DNA of 64,000 nucleotides from Clostridiaceae bacterium (GTDB lineage Bacteria; Bacillota; Clostridia; DUPQ01): positions 29,681 through 93,680 of the forward strand of contig DUPQ01000009.1 of the NCBI GenBank assembly GCA_012838235.1. Reading direction: 5' to 3'. The notes below the pieces were generated by a model, which made no database searches, was not told the DNA's origin, and was given only the letters and a program-made list of their open reading frames with translations. The number at the start of each line of letters is the position of its first letter. Within the stretch, counting starts at the first letter, position 1. Shown here in pieces: positions 37,217 to 46,031 of this stretch. The translations under genes and the position numbers were made by a program.

Positions 37217-38206
37217 CTATTCACCTTTTGTATTTCCTTTTCCCGTTACAAATCTTCTATATGCCGCTCTCAACTCTTCCGCTTTCTCCTCCACAGAAGT
37301 GGGATTGCAGTGTGCCCATGCTCCGGTCTCGCTGGATGCATTGTACTTTATTTTATCTCTCGCTCTCATCGGAGGGAAAAACTCCACATGAAAATGATAA
37401 TAGTCATAGTGCTCACCCGTATTTACCGGTGCCTGATGCATACACATCATATACGGGAATGTAAATCCGAAAAGACTGTCCAACGTACCTGCAGCAATCT
37501 TTAAAGTCTTAGCAAAGTCCGATGATTCCTTTTCGGTAAATTGAGTAATATATTGTATATGTCTTTTGGAAGAAATATATATACCGTACGGATATTCGGT
37601 AAAAAACGGAAGATAAACTATGAAACTGTCGTTCTGGAATATAACCCGTTGAGCAAAACTTATTTCTTCTCCGTTCATGTCGCATATGAGACATCTGCCG
37701 GTATTATCGGCATGTTCTTTGCAAGATTGCAATTCCAGCTCCAACTTCTTGGGTATAAAAGGATAACCGTAAATCTGCCCGTGAGGATGCGGCATGGTAA
37801 CTCCTACAGCCTCTCCCCTGTTTTCGAATATGAAAACATACTTTATCAACTTATCGGAAGATATCTCGATAAACCGCTGCTTCCAAAGTTTTACCAGTTC
37901 ATTCAGATGCAAATCGTCCAATTCGGGTAATGTCGCATGGTGATCGGAAGAATACAGTATAACTTCACATTTACCGTACAACGGTGCGGTTTTATACAAA
38001 TCCGTTGCCACATTATCGGGAATCGGAGGATTTTGAGACAGTGCGGGAAAATCATTGTCATATTTCATGACAATATAGTCTTTCGGTACCTTTTCACTGC
38101 CTTTACAGAAAGGACACCAGTTTTTGGGCATCTGCGGTCTGTTTTGTCTGTGCGATGCCACCATTACCCAGTCTTTTATCAAAGGATGCCATCTTAATTC
38201 AGCCAT
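37217..38206 (-). CDS. galT: Galactose-1-phosphate uridylyltransferase
   Basis: 329 aa, GalT of the HIT superfamily. It exchanges UMP between UDP-glucose and galactose-1-phosphate. N-terminus LRWHPLIKDWVMVASHRQNRPQMPKNWCPFCKGSEK carries the first zinc cysteines (WCPFC). The active-site His lies in TMPHPHGQIYGYPFIPKKLE, and a second CLIC motif follows (TGRCLICDM). The C-terminal HFHVEFFPPMR completes the fold. No signs of damage. It follows cysE by three bases. Confidence 0.96.
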   Translation of the reverse strand: MAELRWHPLIKDWVMVASHRQNRPQMPKNWCPFCKGSEKVPKDYIVMKYDNDFPALSQNPPIPDNVATDLYKTAPLYGKCEVILYSSDHHATLPELDDLHLNELVKLWKQRFIEISSDKLIKYVFIFENRGEAVGVTMPHPHGQIYGYPFIPKKLELELQSCKEHADNTGRCLICDMNGEEISFAQRVIFQNDSFIVYLPFFTEYPYGIYISSKRHIQYITQFTEKESSDFAKTLKIAAGTLDSLFGFTFPYMMCMHQAPVNTGEHYDYYHFHVEFFPPMRARDKIKYNASSETGAWAHCNPTSVEEKAEELRAAYRRFVTGKGNTKGE

Positions 38207-38209
38207 AAT

Positions 38210-39112
38210 CTATTTGTCACTCCCTAAGTTATAGTAAATTTTGGAATACGGCGGAACCGACTCCATAAGCCATACCGACGCACCAATTACCGAATCATGC
38301 CCTATTACCGTATCCCCGCCCAATATTGTTGCATGTGAGTATATAACCACATTGTCTTCTATTTTAGGGTGTCGCTTTATACCTTTAACGGGATTGCCGT
38401 TTGCGTCCAACTTAAAGCTTTTTGCACCTAAAGTAACACCCTGATATATCTTTACATTATCCCCTATTTCCGTAGTCTCTCCTATTACTATACCGGTACC
38501 GTGGTCCATGAAGAAATGCTCTCCTATACTGGCTCCCGGGTGAATATCTATGCCGGTAACTCTGTGACCGTACTCGTTCATCATTCTGGGAATTAAAGGC
38601 ACTTTGAGTTTATATAACTCGTGAGCTATTCTGTGAATGCTCATCATCTCCAGTGACGGATAGCTTAATAATATCTCCTCAAAACTCTGAGCTGCGGGGT
38701 CACCCACATATGCGGCATGAATATCGGTCTGTAACTTTCTTCGTATTTTTGGCATTTTATCCAGGAAGGTAATAATAATTTCATCAAGATTAATCGGGCA
38801 ATTGTCGCAGTCCTTGTCACACTTGTAACTGAATACACTCTCTAAAATCTCTCTTAACTCAATTGCGGCTTCCCTTAAGTTGTTGCCTATAAGCATATCC
38901 ACATTGGCTTTGCTTATGGAGCATTTTTCATACACCCCGGGAAACAGAGCCGAGCGTAAAAGAAACAGTATATTCTTTACCCGCTCTTTCCCCGCCAGAG
39001 ATATTGTGTTTTCACGTAAATAATAGTCGTCATTGAGTGCTTCCAGTTGTGATGCTATTTCCGGAAGCTCATTATTAATCCATTCACCAAGTTTGTTGCC
39101 TTTTTTGTCCAT
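38210..39112 (-). CDS. cysE: Serine O-acetyltransferase (EpsC-type)
   Basis: 300 aa from MDKKGNKLGEWINNELPEIA. The track start at 39136 lies before GGAGGAG, the ribosome site for the ATG at 39112. The N-terminal 180 residues are helical with a cysteine group (CDKDCDNCPINLDEI). The C-terminal left-handed beta-helix carries IDIHPGASIGEHFFMDHGTGIVIGETTEIGDNVKIYQGVTLGAKSF and GVTLGAKS..HPKIEDNVVIYSHATILGG, the trimeric acetyltransferase hexapeptide pattern of serine acetyltransferase. It makes O-acetylserine for cysteine synthesis. It leads the cysE-gal-sec run, with a -10 box 20 bases upstream. No cysK is adjacent. Confidence 0.9.
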   Translation of the reverse strand: MDKKGNKLGEWINNELPEIASQLEALNDDYYLRENTISLAGKERVKNILFLLRSALFPGVYEKCSISKANVDMLIGNNLREAAIELREILESVFSYKCDKDCDNCPINLDEIIITFLDKMPKIRRKLQTDIHAAYVGDPAAQSFEEILLSYPSLEMMSIHRIAHELYKLKVPLIPRMMNEYGHRVTGIDIHPGASIGEHFFMDHGTGIVIGETTEIGDNVKIYQGVTLGAKSFKLDANGNPVKGIKRHPKIEDNVVIYSHATILGGDTVIGHDSVIGASVWLMESVPPYSKIYYNLGSDK

Positions 39113-39138
39113 TTCTCCTCCGCTAATCAGCAACATAC

Positions 39139-39144
39139 ATTATA
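39139..39144 (-). promoter_or_regulatory. -10 element of the cysE-gal-secA run
   Basis: Minus strand TATAAT 26 bases before the cysE ATG, with a short leader. No good -35 hexamer lies 16-18 bases upstream. It is the only promoter I can see for the ten genes that follow, though internal promoters are likely. Confidence 0.45.
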
Positions 39145-39220
39145 CAACAATTAGAAGATAAATAATTAACAAAAGAAGAAATAATGCACCGATTCATCAC
39201 TTCAGTTGACTGAATTAACT

Positions 39221-39291
39221 CAAGGCACTTTAAAAAAGGCTTAATATAGGGTATAATAGTAAATGAATTTACTAATCCGTTCGGATAGTAC
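39221..39291 (+). repeat. Promoter/leader repeat, copy 1
   Basis: 71-bp segment including TATAAT (39252-39257) and a short dyad ATCCG-TT-CGGAT (39275-39286). It aligns along its length with 40614-40683. It ends about 30 bases before the first lipoprotein start. Upstream the ATGAACTTTT tandem present at copy 2 is not intact here. Confidence 0.75.
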
Positions 39292-39320
39292 GAAAGTTAT
39301 CAAATACGGGAGAAACTGTT

Positions 39321-40556
39321 ATGAACAAAAAACTATACTTAGCGGTAGCTGTTTTGCTGATACTGTCCTTTATATTATGCTCCTGCCGTAAAGAAGCCCA
39401 AATAGTTCCGGCACCGACGGAAACCGAAGATACCGGCTTGGTTATACTGCAACCGGACTTGTCTCTTCCGGATGAGTATTACACATCCATGAATCAGGGA
39501 GCTAAAATATGGCATTGCTATCTCAATACTCCCTACGGCAAATATCATAATGTAGAAGGTTTCATTCACTATTCCCAATACGGAAATACGAAATTTATGA
39601 CATTATGTCAAAAAGAAAATTGTCCGCATAAGTACGATGATTGTGATGCATATGTCGGAAAAAACACTCAGATAGGTTATTATCATGGAAATATATATTT
39701 TGTGCAAAGAGCGGGCAATATGTTAATGACACTTTACAAAATGAATATGGACGGAACCGAACGTCAGACCGTAAAAGCAATTATTACCGATATACAACTT
39801 TCCATCAAGGAAATGCACGGTTTCTTTCACTCGGGTTATTACTATTTTGTATTGACCGACGATCAATACATGGGGTCCCGGTTCAACACCGATAAAAACC
39901 TCTATCGCATCAGATTGGACGACGATTCTCCGTATGAATCGGTTTTCTGCCATGATATAATTCCGATGGCTTACCGATTTACTTTAGTCGACAATAATGT
40001 ATTCTTCTATGTCCGGACGGGAACCTACACTGAAGGTACCAAAAACCCGGAAAACTTTGCTGTAGATTTTGAACTGTATAAGCTATCTCTTACAGACAAT
40101 GAATTATGTTTATTGACGGACAACTGGTCGGATTTTACCAACTGCTATTTCGATTCGGAGAACGGATACTGCTATAAACATAATGACGGTTTCTATGTAT
40201 TGAACCTTGCCACAAAGGAGAAGACCAAAGTTGCCGATTCCGCAATTAAAGGCGGTTGGGGAACGGTTGCTCACTTCTATCCCGACAACATTTATGTTAT
40301 TGCTTTTAAAAAGACCAAGAATAACAGAGGTCATGACAGATATTATGACGACCAGACTTTGTATATACTTGATTGGGAGTATAACATTGTGAATATTTAC
40401 AATAATCCGACTTCAAGTACGGAAGCGGGATTCTTAATTGATGATACCGGTAACTGTATTGTACTGTCTACCGATTCACATAAACCGCCCGATTATTTCA
40501 TATATAAATCGGATTTCGGAATGAAAAGTCTTAAATTGTATGAGATTACACATTGA
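39321..40556 (+). CDS. Secreted lipoprotein with conserved C/H motif, copy 1
   Basis: 411 aa. The signal peptide MNKKLYLAVAVLLILSFILCSC ends in a lipobox, predicting a lipid-anchored protein outside the membrane. A Pro-rich spacer follows (PAPTETEDTG), then a beta-rich body with repeated Tyr/Asp/Gly strands (YKMNMDGTERQTVKA, YRIRLDDDSPYESVF, YKLSLTDNELCLLTD) suggesting a propeller-like fold. A striking motif LCQKENCPHKYDDCDAY holds three Cys and one His. I recognise no enzyme family; related lipoproteins occur in gut Clostridia. It is about half identical to the next gene, so it is a tandem duplicate. The ATG follows ACGGGAG. Confidence 0.75.
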   Translation: MNKKLYLAVAVLLILSFILCSCRKEAQIVPAPTETEDTGLVILQPDLSLPDEYYTSMNQGAKIWHCYLNTPYGKYHNVEGFIHYSQYGNTKFMTLCQKENCPHKYDDCDAYVGKNTQIGYYHGNIYFVQRAGNMLMTLYKMNMDGTERQTVKAIITDIQLSIKEMHGFFHSGYYYFVLTDDQYMGSRFNTDKNLYRIRLDDDSPYESVFCHDIIPMAYRFTLVDNNVFFYVRTGTYTEGTKNPENFAVDFELYKLSLTDNELCLLTDNWSDFTNCYFDSENGYCYKHNDGFYVLNLATKEKTKVADSAIKGGWGTVAHFYPDNIYVIAFKKTKNNRGHDRYYDDQTLYILDWEYNIVNIYNNPTSSTEAGFLIDDTGNCIVLSTDSHKPPDYFIYKSDFGMKSLKLYEITH

Positions 40557-40589
40557 TTGCTGATTATATGCCTTCCTTTATATCGAAAT

Positions 40590-40610
40590 ATGAACTTTTA
40601 ATGAACTTTT
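40590..40610 (+). promoter_or_regulatory. 11-bp-period direct repeat, likely response-regulator site (lipoprotein 2)
   Basis: ATGAACTTTT occurs at 40590-40599 and again at 40601-40610, a perfect 10-bp repeat with one intervening base (A). It lies just upstream of the -35 region for the TATAAT at 40635. The identical tandem (52741-52761) precedes the ABC operon. The layout is that of PhoB/OmpR-type boxes. No such regulator is encoded in the window. Confidence 0.7.
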
Positions 40611-40613
40611 ACC

Positions 40614-40683
40614 CAAAGCACTTCAAACGAGCTTTATAATAAGTATAATAATAAGTGAATTGGTTAATCCGCTCGGATTGTAC
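40614..40683 (+). repeat. Promoter/leader repeat, copy 2
   Basis: 70-bp segment matching 39221-39291, with TATAAT at 40635-40640 and 40644-40649 and the dyad ATCCG-CT-CGGAT (40667-40678). The shared 5' region shows that the whole transcription unit, not only the coding part, was duplicated. Confidence 0.75.
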
Positions 40684-40709
40684 ATATTTCAATACAAGGA
40701 GATTTTATC

Positions 40710-41984
40710 ATGAATAAAAAACTATACTTAACGGTAGCTGTTTTGCTGATATTATGTTTTGTGCTGTCATCCTGCCGAAACGAAACACAAATCAGTTTTA
40801 CACCGACAAATACAGTTGAATCGGATTTAGTTATACTGCAACCGGATTTATCCTTACCGGATGAGTATTATACATCCATGAACCAGGGAGCACGGGTATG
40901 GCATTCCTATCTGAATACCCCCTACGGTAAATATCATTATGTTGACGGTTTTATTCTCTATTCGCAATACGGAAATTCAAAGTTTGTTAAATTATGTACA
41001 AAAGCCGAATGTACCCATACGGATGATGATTGTGATGCATACCTCGGGAAAATTGATCAAATAGTTCCCACAAACGAAAAAACTATTCAGTTAGGTTATT
41101 ATGAAAATAACATATATTATGTTGAGAGATCAAAAAAGAACGGTTTAGATTGGAATCTTATCAAAATGAATATGGACGGTACGGAACGTCAACTTGTAAA
41201 AACTTTTGCGACCGTGTCGCTGACACAAGGAAAAAGATGCTTAGGGTTTTTTCATTCCGGTTATTACTATTTTGTAATGATTAACGCAGGACAGGAAATG
41301 GGCTCGAAGTACAACACCGACAACAATTTCTATCGTGTTAAATTGGATGATTATTCGGAATATGAGTCGGTTATCAGTCATGATGTAATACCCGAAGCTT
41401 GCATGTTTACGCTTGTCGGTGACAATGTATTCTTTTATGTCAGAACAGGTCCCTACAATGAAAACTATAAACTGTACGATGAGAACCCCGCCGAGTATGA
41501 ACTGTATATGCTCTCTCTTACGGATAAGAATATGCGTTTATTGACGGATAAGTGGGCGGACTACAGAAACTCTCATTTCGATTGGGAAAACGCATACTGC
41601 TACAAACATAATGACGGTTTCTATGAATTGAATCTTACGTCTGAACAGATGAACAAAGTTGCCGATTTTAAGATTGAAGATGCTTGGGGTTCTCTTGCAT
41701 ATTTCTATCCCGACTATAATTACATCATTGCTTTTGCAAAGACCTCTGACAGCAGAGGCTATCCCAGATACTTTGACAGTCAGACTTTGTATATACTTGA
41801 CAAGCAATATCACATATTGAACTCTTGCATTATTGATGCTTTGAAACTGGATACAGGATGCTTTATTGATGATACCGGAATCTCCGTTTTACTGGCATCC
41901 TCCGCTCACAAGCCCATAGATTTCTTTATATACAAGTCGGATATCGGGACGGACAATGTTAAATTGAATGAAATAACGGATTGA
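40710..41984 (+). CDS. Secreted lipoprotein with conserved C/H motif, copy 2
   Basis: 424 aa. Leader MNKKLYLTVAVLLILCFVLSSC with a clean lipobox (VLSSC), then the same architecture as the previous gene: LVILQPDLSLPDEYYTSMNQGA is nearly identical in both. The Cys/His motif is conserved as LCTKAECTHTDDDCDAY. It is slightly longer, with an insertion after DAYLGK (QIVPTNEKT). AAGGAG lies nine bases before the ATG. It converges on the ABC operon with a 52-bp gap. Function unknown; it could be a sensor or substrate-binding accessory of that ABC system, inferred only from the shared operator and location. Confidence 0.75.
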   Translation: MNKKLYLTVAVLLILCFVLSSCRNETQISFTPTNTVESDLVILQPDLSLPDEYYTSMNQGARVWHSYLNTPYGKYHYVDGFILYSQYGNSKFVKLCTKAECTHTDDDCDAYLGKIDQIVPTNEKTIQLGYYENNIYYVERSKKNGLDWNLIKMNMDGTERQLVKTFATVSLTQGKRCLGFFHSGYYYFVMINAGQEMGSKYNTDNNFYRVKLDDYSEYESVISHDVIPEACMFTLVGDNVFFYVRTGPYNENYKLYDENPAEYELYMLSLTDKNMRLLTDKWADYRNSHFDWENAYCYKHNDGFYELNLTSEQMNKVADFKIEDAWGSLAYFYPDYNYIIAFAKTSDSRGYPRYFDSQTLYILDKQYHILNSCIIDALKLDTGCFIDDTGISVLLASSAHKPIDFFIYKSDIGTDNVKLNEITD

Positions 41985-42036
41985 TTGTTCGGAAAGATAA
42001 ATTAAACTTTATACCGTCAGTTCAGCGGTAATATTA

Positions 42037-44874
42037 TCAGTCCTCACCCAGTTTAAGTGCCTGATCCGCTTTAAGTTTGGATGTAAATCTCAAAATTACC
42101 GATAAACCGATTGTCAGTGCCGCACCTGTGATAATGTAAACCCTGTTATAATCCACAACCTCCCGGTAGGCATAAAAAGGAAGAAAATTACTGCTGAAAG
42201 TGGACATTCTTTCAAACAAGGGAACAAATAACTTACTTGCTATGCCGCCTATTAATATGCCCGCTAAAACCGATACAAAGGAAATCATGAGCTGCTCGTA
42301 GAATATCATCCTGTACAGTTCATGTTTCTTCATACCCATTGCACGGAGAATACCGAACTGTAATACCCTCTGTCGCACCGATATAATCCAGAATATAATA
42401 AAACCTATACAGCATATAAGCATGGATATAAGAAAATCCAATGTAAGTATTCCGTTTATTCCGTTCAGAACCGATCCTCTCTTTGCCTGTGTTGCTTCAT
42501 AATCGGTAAAAGAATTTGTGCCTATTGATTCGTCAAAGGACATCCTTGTTTTCATATCTTCCAGAACCTCATTATCGCTGACGCCTTCTTTTTTATCCAC
42601 CAGCACCTTCCCGTTCTGCCTAAAATGCCTCATCGAAGAGTATTTGTTCTGCGTCATAATAATAAAATTATCTACCGTCATTGTAGGCCAATAATCCACA
42701 ACCGCAACAACAAGCACGTCTTTCACGGGAATCTCCTGCACTTCCCGAAACGCTCTGTTTGTGTAGGTAAAATCGAAATATTGTCCTGCTTTAACGTTAT
42801 AAAGCTGTGAAATACTACGCGATATGATTATCCCCTTAGGATATGTTGACAAAATATTCAATATGTGATTTAAGGGTACGCCTTCATTCAAATCTTTTCT
42901 TATCTTTACAACCCTGCCGAAATCACCCGGTTCAATACCCATAAAAGTTACCGATTGATTCGAAGGTCTTAAAGTGGTATTGTGATAGTAATAGACGGTA
43001 TAGTTCTCAATCAAATCGGAATTACAGTATTTATGGGCCTGTTTACTTAGACCCGGTCCTCTGTTGTCCGCAAAATAATACCCGTTCAAAATGAAATCAT
43101 ATTCAAGAACCGAGGGCACGAAAGATATATCGGCACCTATGGAATGCTTCAGATTGTCTTTAAGATTCTCATTAAGCGTTCTTCCCGCATTTGCATTGAA
43201 TATACCGATACCTATTGCCAGTATGAGGAAAATCATAATAAACTGCTTGTAATTCCCTCCCCTTGCCACATGAGTAAATGCGGCATAGGAAGCGGGTTTC
43301 CATCGCTCCTTTCCTATCCTGAAAATCAATTCCACCAAATACGGAAACAGCCTTATAAACAACAAACCCGTACCCAGCACAAAAAATGTCACCGCTACGA
43401 ATAAAGTAAAATCCACCGAGGTAATCTGTGCAAACTGTATATACTCCTTCACCGATTCATAATCGAAAAGGAAATATATGGCGATACCGATAAGAATGAC
43501 ATCTAAAAATATAATCTGCCAGAAGGACTTTTTTGATTGTTCGGCAATATTCTGCTTATGTTGCACAATGGTGAATTTTGACGCTCTGTATGCCGGTACC
43601 AGTATCAGTATAAGATATGTTGTAGCACATATTGCGGCATACAATAACGCGGCAGAAGTTAAGGTAGCATCAATTGCCGTCCTGTTTACAAATTCCATAA
43701 ATCCGTTTGCCGCCCCCAACAGACGACATAAAAATCGCGCAATTAAAATTCCCAGAACATATGAAATAACGGAGATGACTATACCTTGTGCCAAGTATAT
43801 CAAGAAAATCTGACTTCTGCTTGCACCTCTGCTGGCTAAAACGGAAATTTCCGCCTTCTCCCTTTCCATCATTAACCTGGATATCATCACAACATATATA
43901 CCGACCATCAATATTACAGGCAACAGCAGTAAGATGTACAGTCTTTGCATTGCTTTAACATCTTCACTGTATTTTTCCAAAAGCGTCATATAACTGTTTG
44001 AAGAGGACAGCATAACCTTTGAGTCGGCATCATATGAATCCAGAACCTTGGTAGCGGCTATTATCCTGTCACTGTGCCGAAGTTTAACGGTTGTATAATC
44101 AAATGCGCAAAACCAATTGGCCGATTGCAAGGTTATCTCCTCATTACCTATCATTTCCAGCATCTTATCGTAATCTATCAGGAATGTTTTGTCGGACAAT
44201 GTGTAAAATGCAGCCGATTCATCGGTATTTTCCACTACTCCGACAATTACTATTTTTACAAGCAAATCAATGTCCGTCATTTTATTGTAGACATATAGAG
44301 TATCACCTACCGAAATGCGATTCATTATAGTGGAGTTTTTTGTAATAACCGCCTCCACTACTCCTTCTTCCGTATCCGTACTGTACATGCGCCCTCCGAC
44401 AAGTTTAATCATATCCGGTACTTTTGCAAAAGAAGTTATTGTAAAACTCGATTTTATTGTAAGATTCCTTGTATAAAGTTTTTCTCCTCTGGCAATCATA
44501 TCCTGTTTGATTTCATAATTTCGTTTATCAAAAACGGGATAGGAAACCGTGGATATACTTTTATAATCGAATATATTTTTTGCAGGTATGTTTGCAACAT
44601 ATCGGTCATAAAATTTGCTGTCAAGATCGTTAAATGTTTTTATCGAATCACTTTTTTTCATACCCAGAAAACTTGCATTTAAATATGCCTTAAACGGAAA
44701 AGAATCAAACTCTTCCTGCAGTTTTTTAAATTCCTCGGACAACTGCAAATTATATAAACCGGTAGTATACATGGGAATTGCGGCAACGACCGCAACAGCG
44801 AATGCACAGCCTATTATGAGGCAGATGACCAACCATTTATTATTCCATATTTTTCTGAATATAAGTCTCAGCAT
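42037..44874 (-). CDS. FtsX-like ABC permease, second copy
   Basis: 945-aa membrane protein. N-terminal membrane segment LVICLIIGCAFAVAVVAAIP, a large outside domain to about residue 310, three membrane segments (LYILLLLPVILMVGIYVVMI etc.), a second central hydrophobic set, another outside domain, and C-terminal segments with RQRVLQFGILRAMGMKKHELYRMIFYEQLMISFVSVLAGI, the FtsX/MacB coupling signature. It starts MLRLIFRKIWNNKW, nearly the same as its paralogue at 48835-51669. It is last in the operon, 68 bases after the third adaptor. Together with the ATPases it would expel or mechanically move a substrate rather than import one. Confidence 0.88.
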   Translation of the reverse strand: MLRLIFRKIWNNKWLVICLIIGCAFAVAVVAAIPMYTTGLYNLQLSEEFKKLQEEFDSFPFKAYLNASFLGMKKSDSIKTFNDLDSKFYDRYVANIPAKNIFDYKSISTVSYPVFDKRNYEIKQDMIARGEKLYTRNLTIKSSFTITSFAKVPDMIKLVGGRMYSTDTEEGVVEAVITKNSTIMNRISVGDTLYVYNKMTDIDLLVKIVIVGVVENTDESAAFYTLSDKTFLIDYDKMLEMIGNEEITLQSANWFCAFDYTTVKLRHSDRIIAATKVLDSYDADSKVMLSSSNSYMTLLEKYSEDVKAMQRLYILLLLPVILMVGIYVVMISRLMMEREKAEISVLASRGASRSQIFLIYLAQGIVISVISYVLGILIARFLCRLLGAANGFMEFVNRTAIDATLTSAALLYAAICATTYLILILVPAYRASKFTIVQHKQNIAEQSKKSFWQIIFLDVILIGIAIYFLFDYESVKEYIQFAQITSVDFTLFVAVTFFVLGTGLLFIRLFPYLVELIFRIGKERWKPASYAAFTHVARGGNYKQFIMIFLILAIGIGIFNANAGRTLNENLKDNLKHSIGADISFVPSVLEYDFILNGYYFADNRGPGLSKQAHKYCNSDLIENYTVYYYHNTTLRPSNQSVTFMGIEPGDFGRVVKIRKDLNEGVPLNHILNILSTYPKGIIISRSISQLYNVKAGQYFDFTYTNRAFREVQEIPVKDVLVVAVVDYWPTMTVDNFIIMTQNKYSSMRHFRQNGKVLVDKKEGVSDNEVLEDMKTRMSFDESIGTNSFTDYEATQAKRGSVLNGINGILTLDFLISMLICCIGFIIFWIISVRQRVLQFGILRAMGMKKHELYRMIFYEQLMISFVSVLAGILIGGIASKLFVPLFERMSTFSSNFLPFYAYREVVDYNRVYIITGAALTIGLSVILRFTSKLKADQALKLGED

Positions 44875-44942
44875 TTATTTCTACCCGATATAATTATTTA
44901 CTGTAATCTATTGAGTATAATAATATGTAAAAACTTCCAAAA

Positions 44943-46031
44943 TCACTCAAATGACGAACCGGTTATTATAAGATCGTCTTCATACAATCCGTCCAATACA
45001 AGGTATGCGGTGCCGTTTAATACTTTATTGCCGACTATAAGAGTGCGGGGTACCTTTCTGCCGTTTTCCAGAACATAGGTAAAGTCTTTACCCTCGGATG
45101 TCTTCCTGACATATGATACCGGTACTACAATGACATCATCATATTTCGCCAGTGTCATATCATAGAACAGAGCATATTTTATCAGTTCGCCGTAATCAAC
45201 ACCTTCTTCTTTTATAAACTCAAGGTATACAAAAGCAGTTTTTATTTTTGAACCGGCAAGTTCGGTTGTTCTGGTGAATATTGATTTAATTATCATATTA
45301 TGGATTTTCCCGTCTTTATCATATATCTGAAGAGTATCACCTGATTTATATCCGAGTTCTTCAAAATAAGGATATCCGGCAGCTGTTATCTGTAAACTGA
45401 CACTGTAATTATCGGGAGTAATATAATATGTTACCGAATACACCTTGTATTGATTATTGAATTCATCTTTCTCATTTTTGTATGTCGTTACAACTTTGTT
45501 AACCGTTCCGCTGTAAGGTGCCTTAAACTGAAGCGTCTCCAGTTTTTCCAATGCTTTGTCATAATTAAACTGTGCAAGCTCCATATCCGATAAAGCCAAC
45601 TGCATATCATAGTATCCCTCACCGGTATTGAGATACTTTCTGTAAAGTTCTTCATATAACAATTGTTTCAGTTCCAAATCTTCCAGTTTAAGACGCAAAT
45701 CATACTCTAAAGTTTTATCGCTTTTGACAGCAAGAACATCCCCTTCTTTCACAACAGTATTCTGTTCGGATACCAGAAGTGTTGCCGACTCGAAATCGGA
45801 ATAGGAAAATACTATGCCTCTGCTTCCTCCTAAACTCTGAGCATCCAAATTGATTCTTTCGTAATCATGTATATCCTGTTTTTCCACCTTTAAAGTGGTA
45901 AATACCTCTTTCGGTATATCAAAAACAGGTATTTCATAAGTAACCGCTTGGGTAGCACACGATGTAAGAATAGCTGTGAAAACTATTATTATAATAATTG
46001 AAATTAAAAGGTTTGTTCTCTTTTCTATCAT
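44943..46031 (-). CDS. HlyD-like lipoprotein adaptor, third copy
   Basis: 362 aa with leader MIEKRTNLLISIIIIIVFTAILTSC (lipobox LTSC). The body has a lipoyl-like/hairpin layout: VVKEGDVLAVKSDKT, a coiled-coil hairpin (LEDLELKQLLYEELYRKYLNTG, QLALSDMELAQFNYDKALEKLETLQFKAPYSGTVNKV) and C-terminal barrel-type domains ending VLENGRKVPRTLIVGNKVLNGTAYLVLDGLYEDDLII. This is a periplasmic-adaptor type used here by a cell with a single membrane. The ATG overlaps the preceding adaptor stop (ATGA). It probably links the permease at 42037 to its function. Confidence 0.85.
   Translation of the reverse strand: MIEKRTNLLISIIIIIVFTAILTSCATQAVTYEIPVFDIPKEVFTTLKVEKQDIHDYERINLDAQSLGGSRGIVFSYSDFESATLLVSEQNTVVKEGDVLAVKSDKTLEYDLRLKLEDLELKQLLYEELYRKYLNTGEGYYDMQLALSDMELAQFNYDKALEKLETLQFKAPYSGTVNKVVTTYKNEKDEFNNQYKVYSVTYYITPDNYSVSLQITAAGYPYFEELGYKSGDTLQIYDKDGKIHNMIIKSIFTRTTELAGSKIKTAFVYLEFIKEEGVDYGELIKYALFYDMTLAKYDDVIVVPVSYVRKTSEGKDFTYVLENGRKVPRTLIVGNKVLNGTAYLVLDGLYEDDLIITGSSFE

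Noticed and set aside
42006-42030. Short inverted repeat TACCG...CGGTA between lipoprotein 2 and the ABC operon
   Set aside because: Only five base pairs with a nine-base loop and no T-run on either strand.
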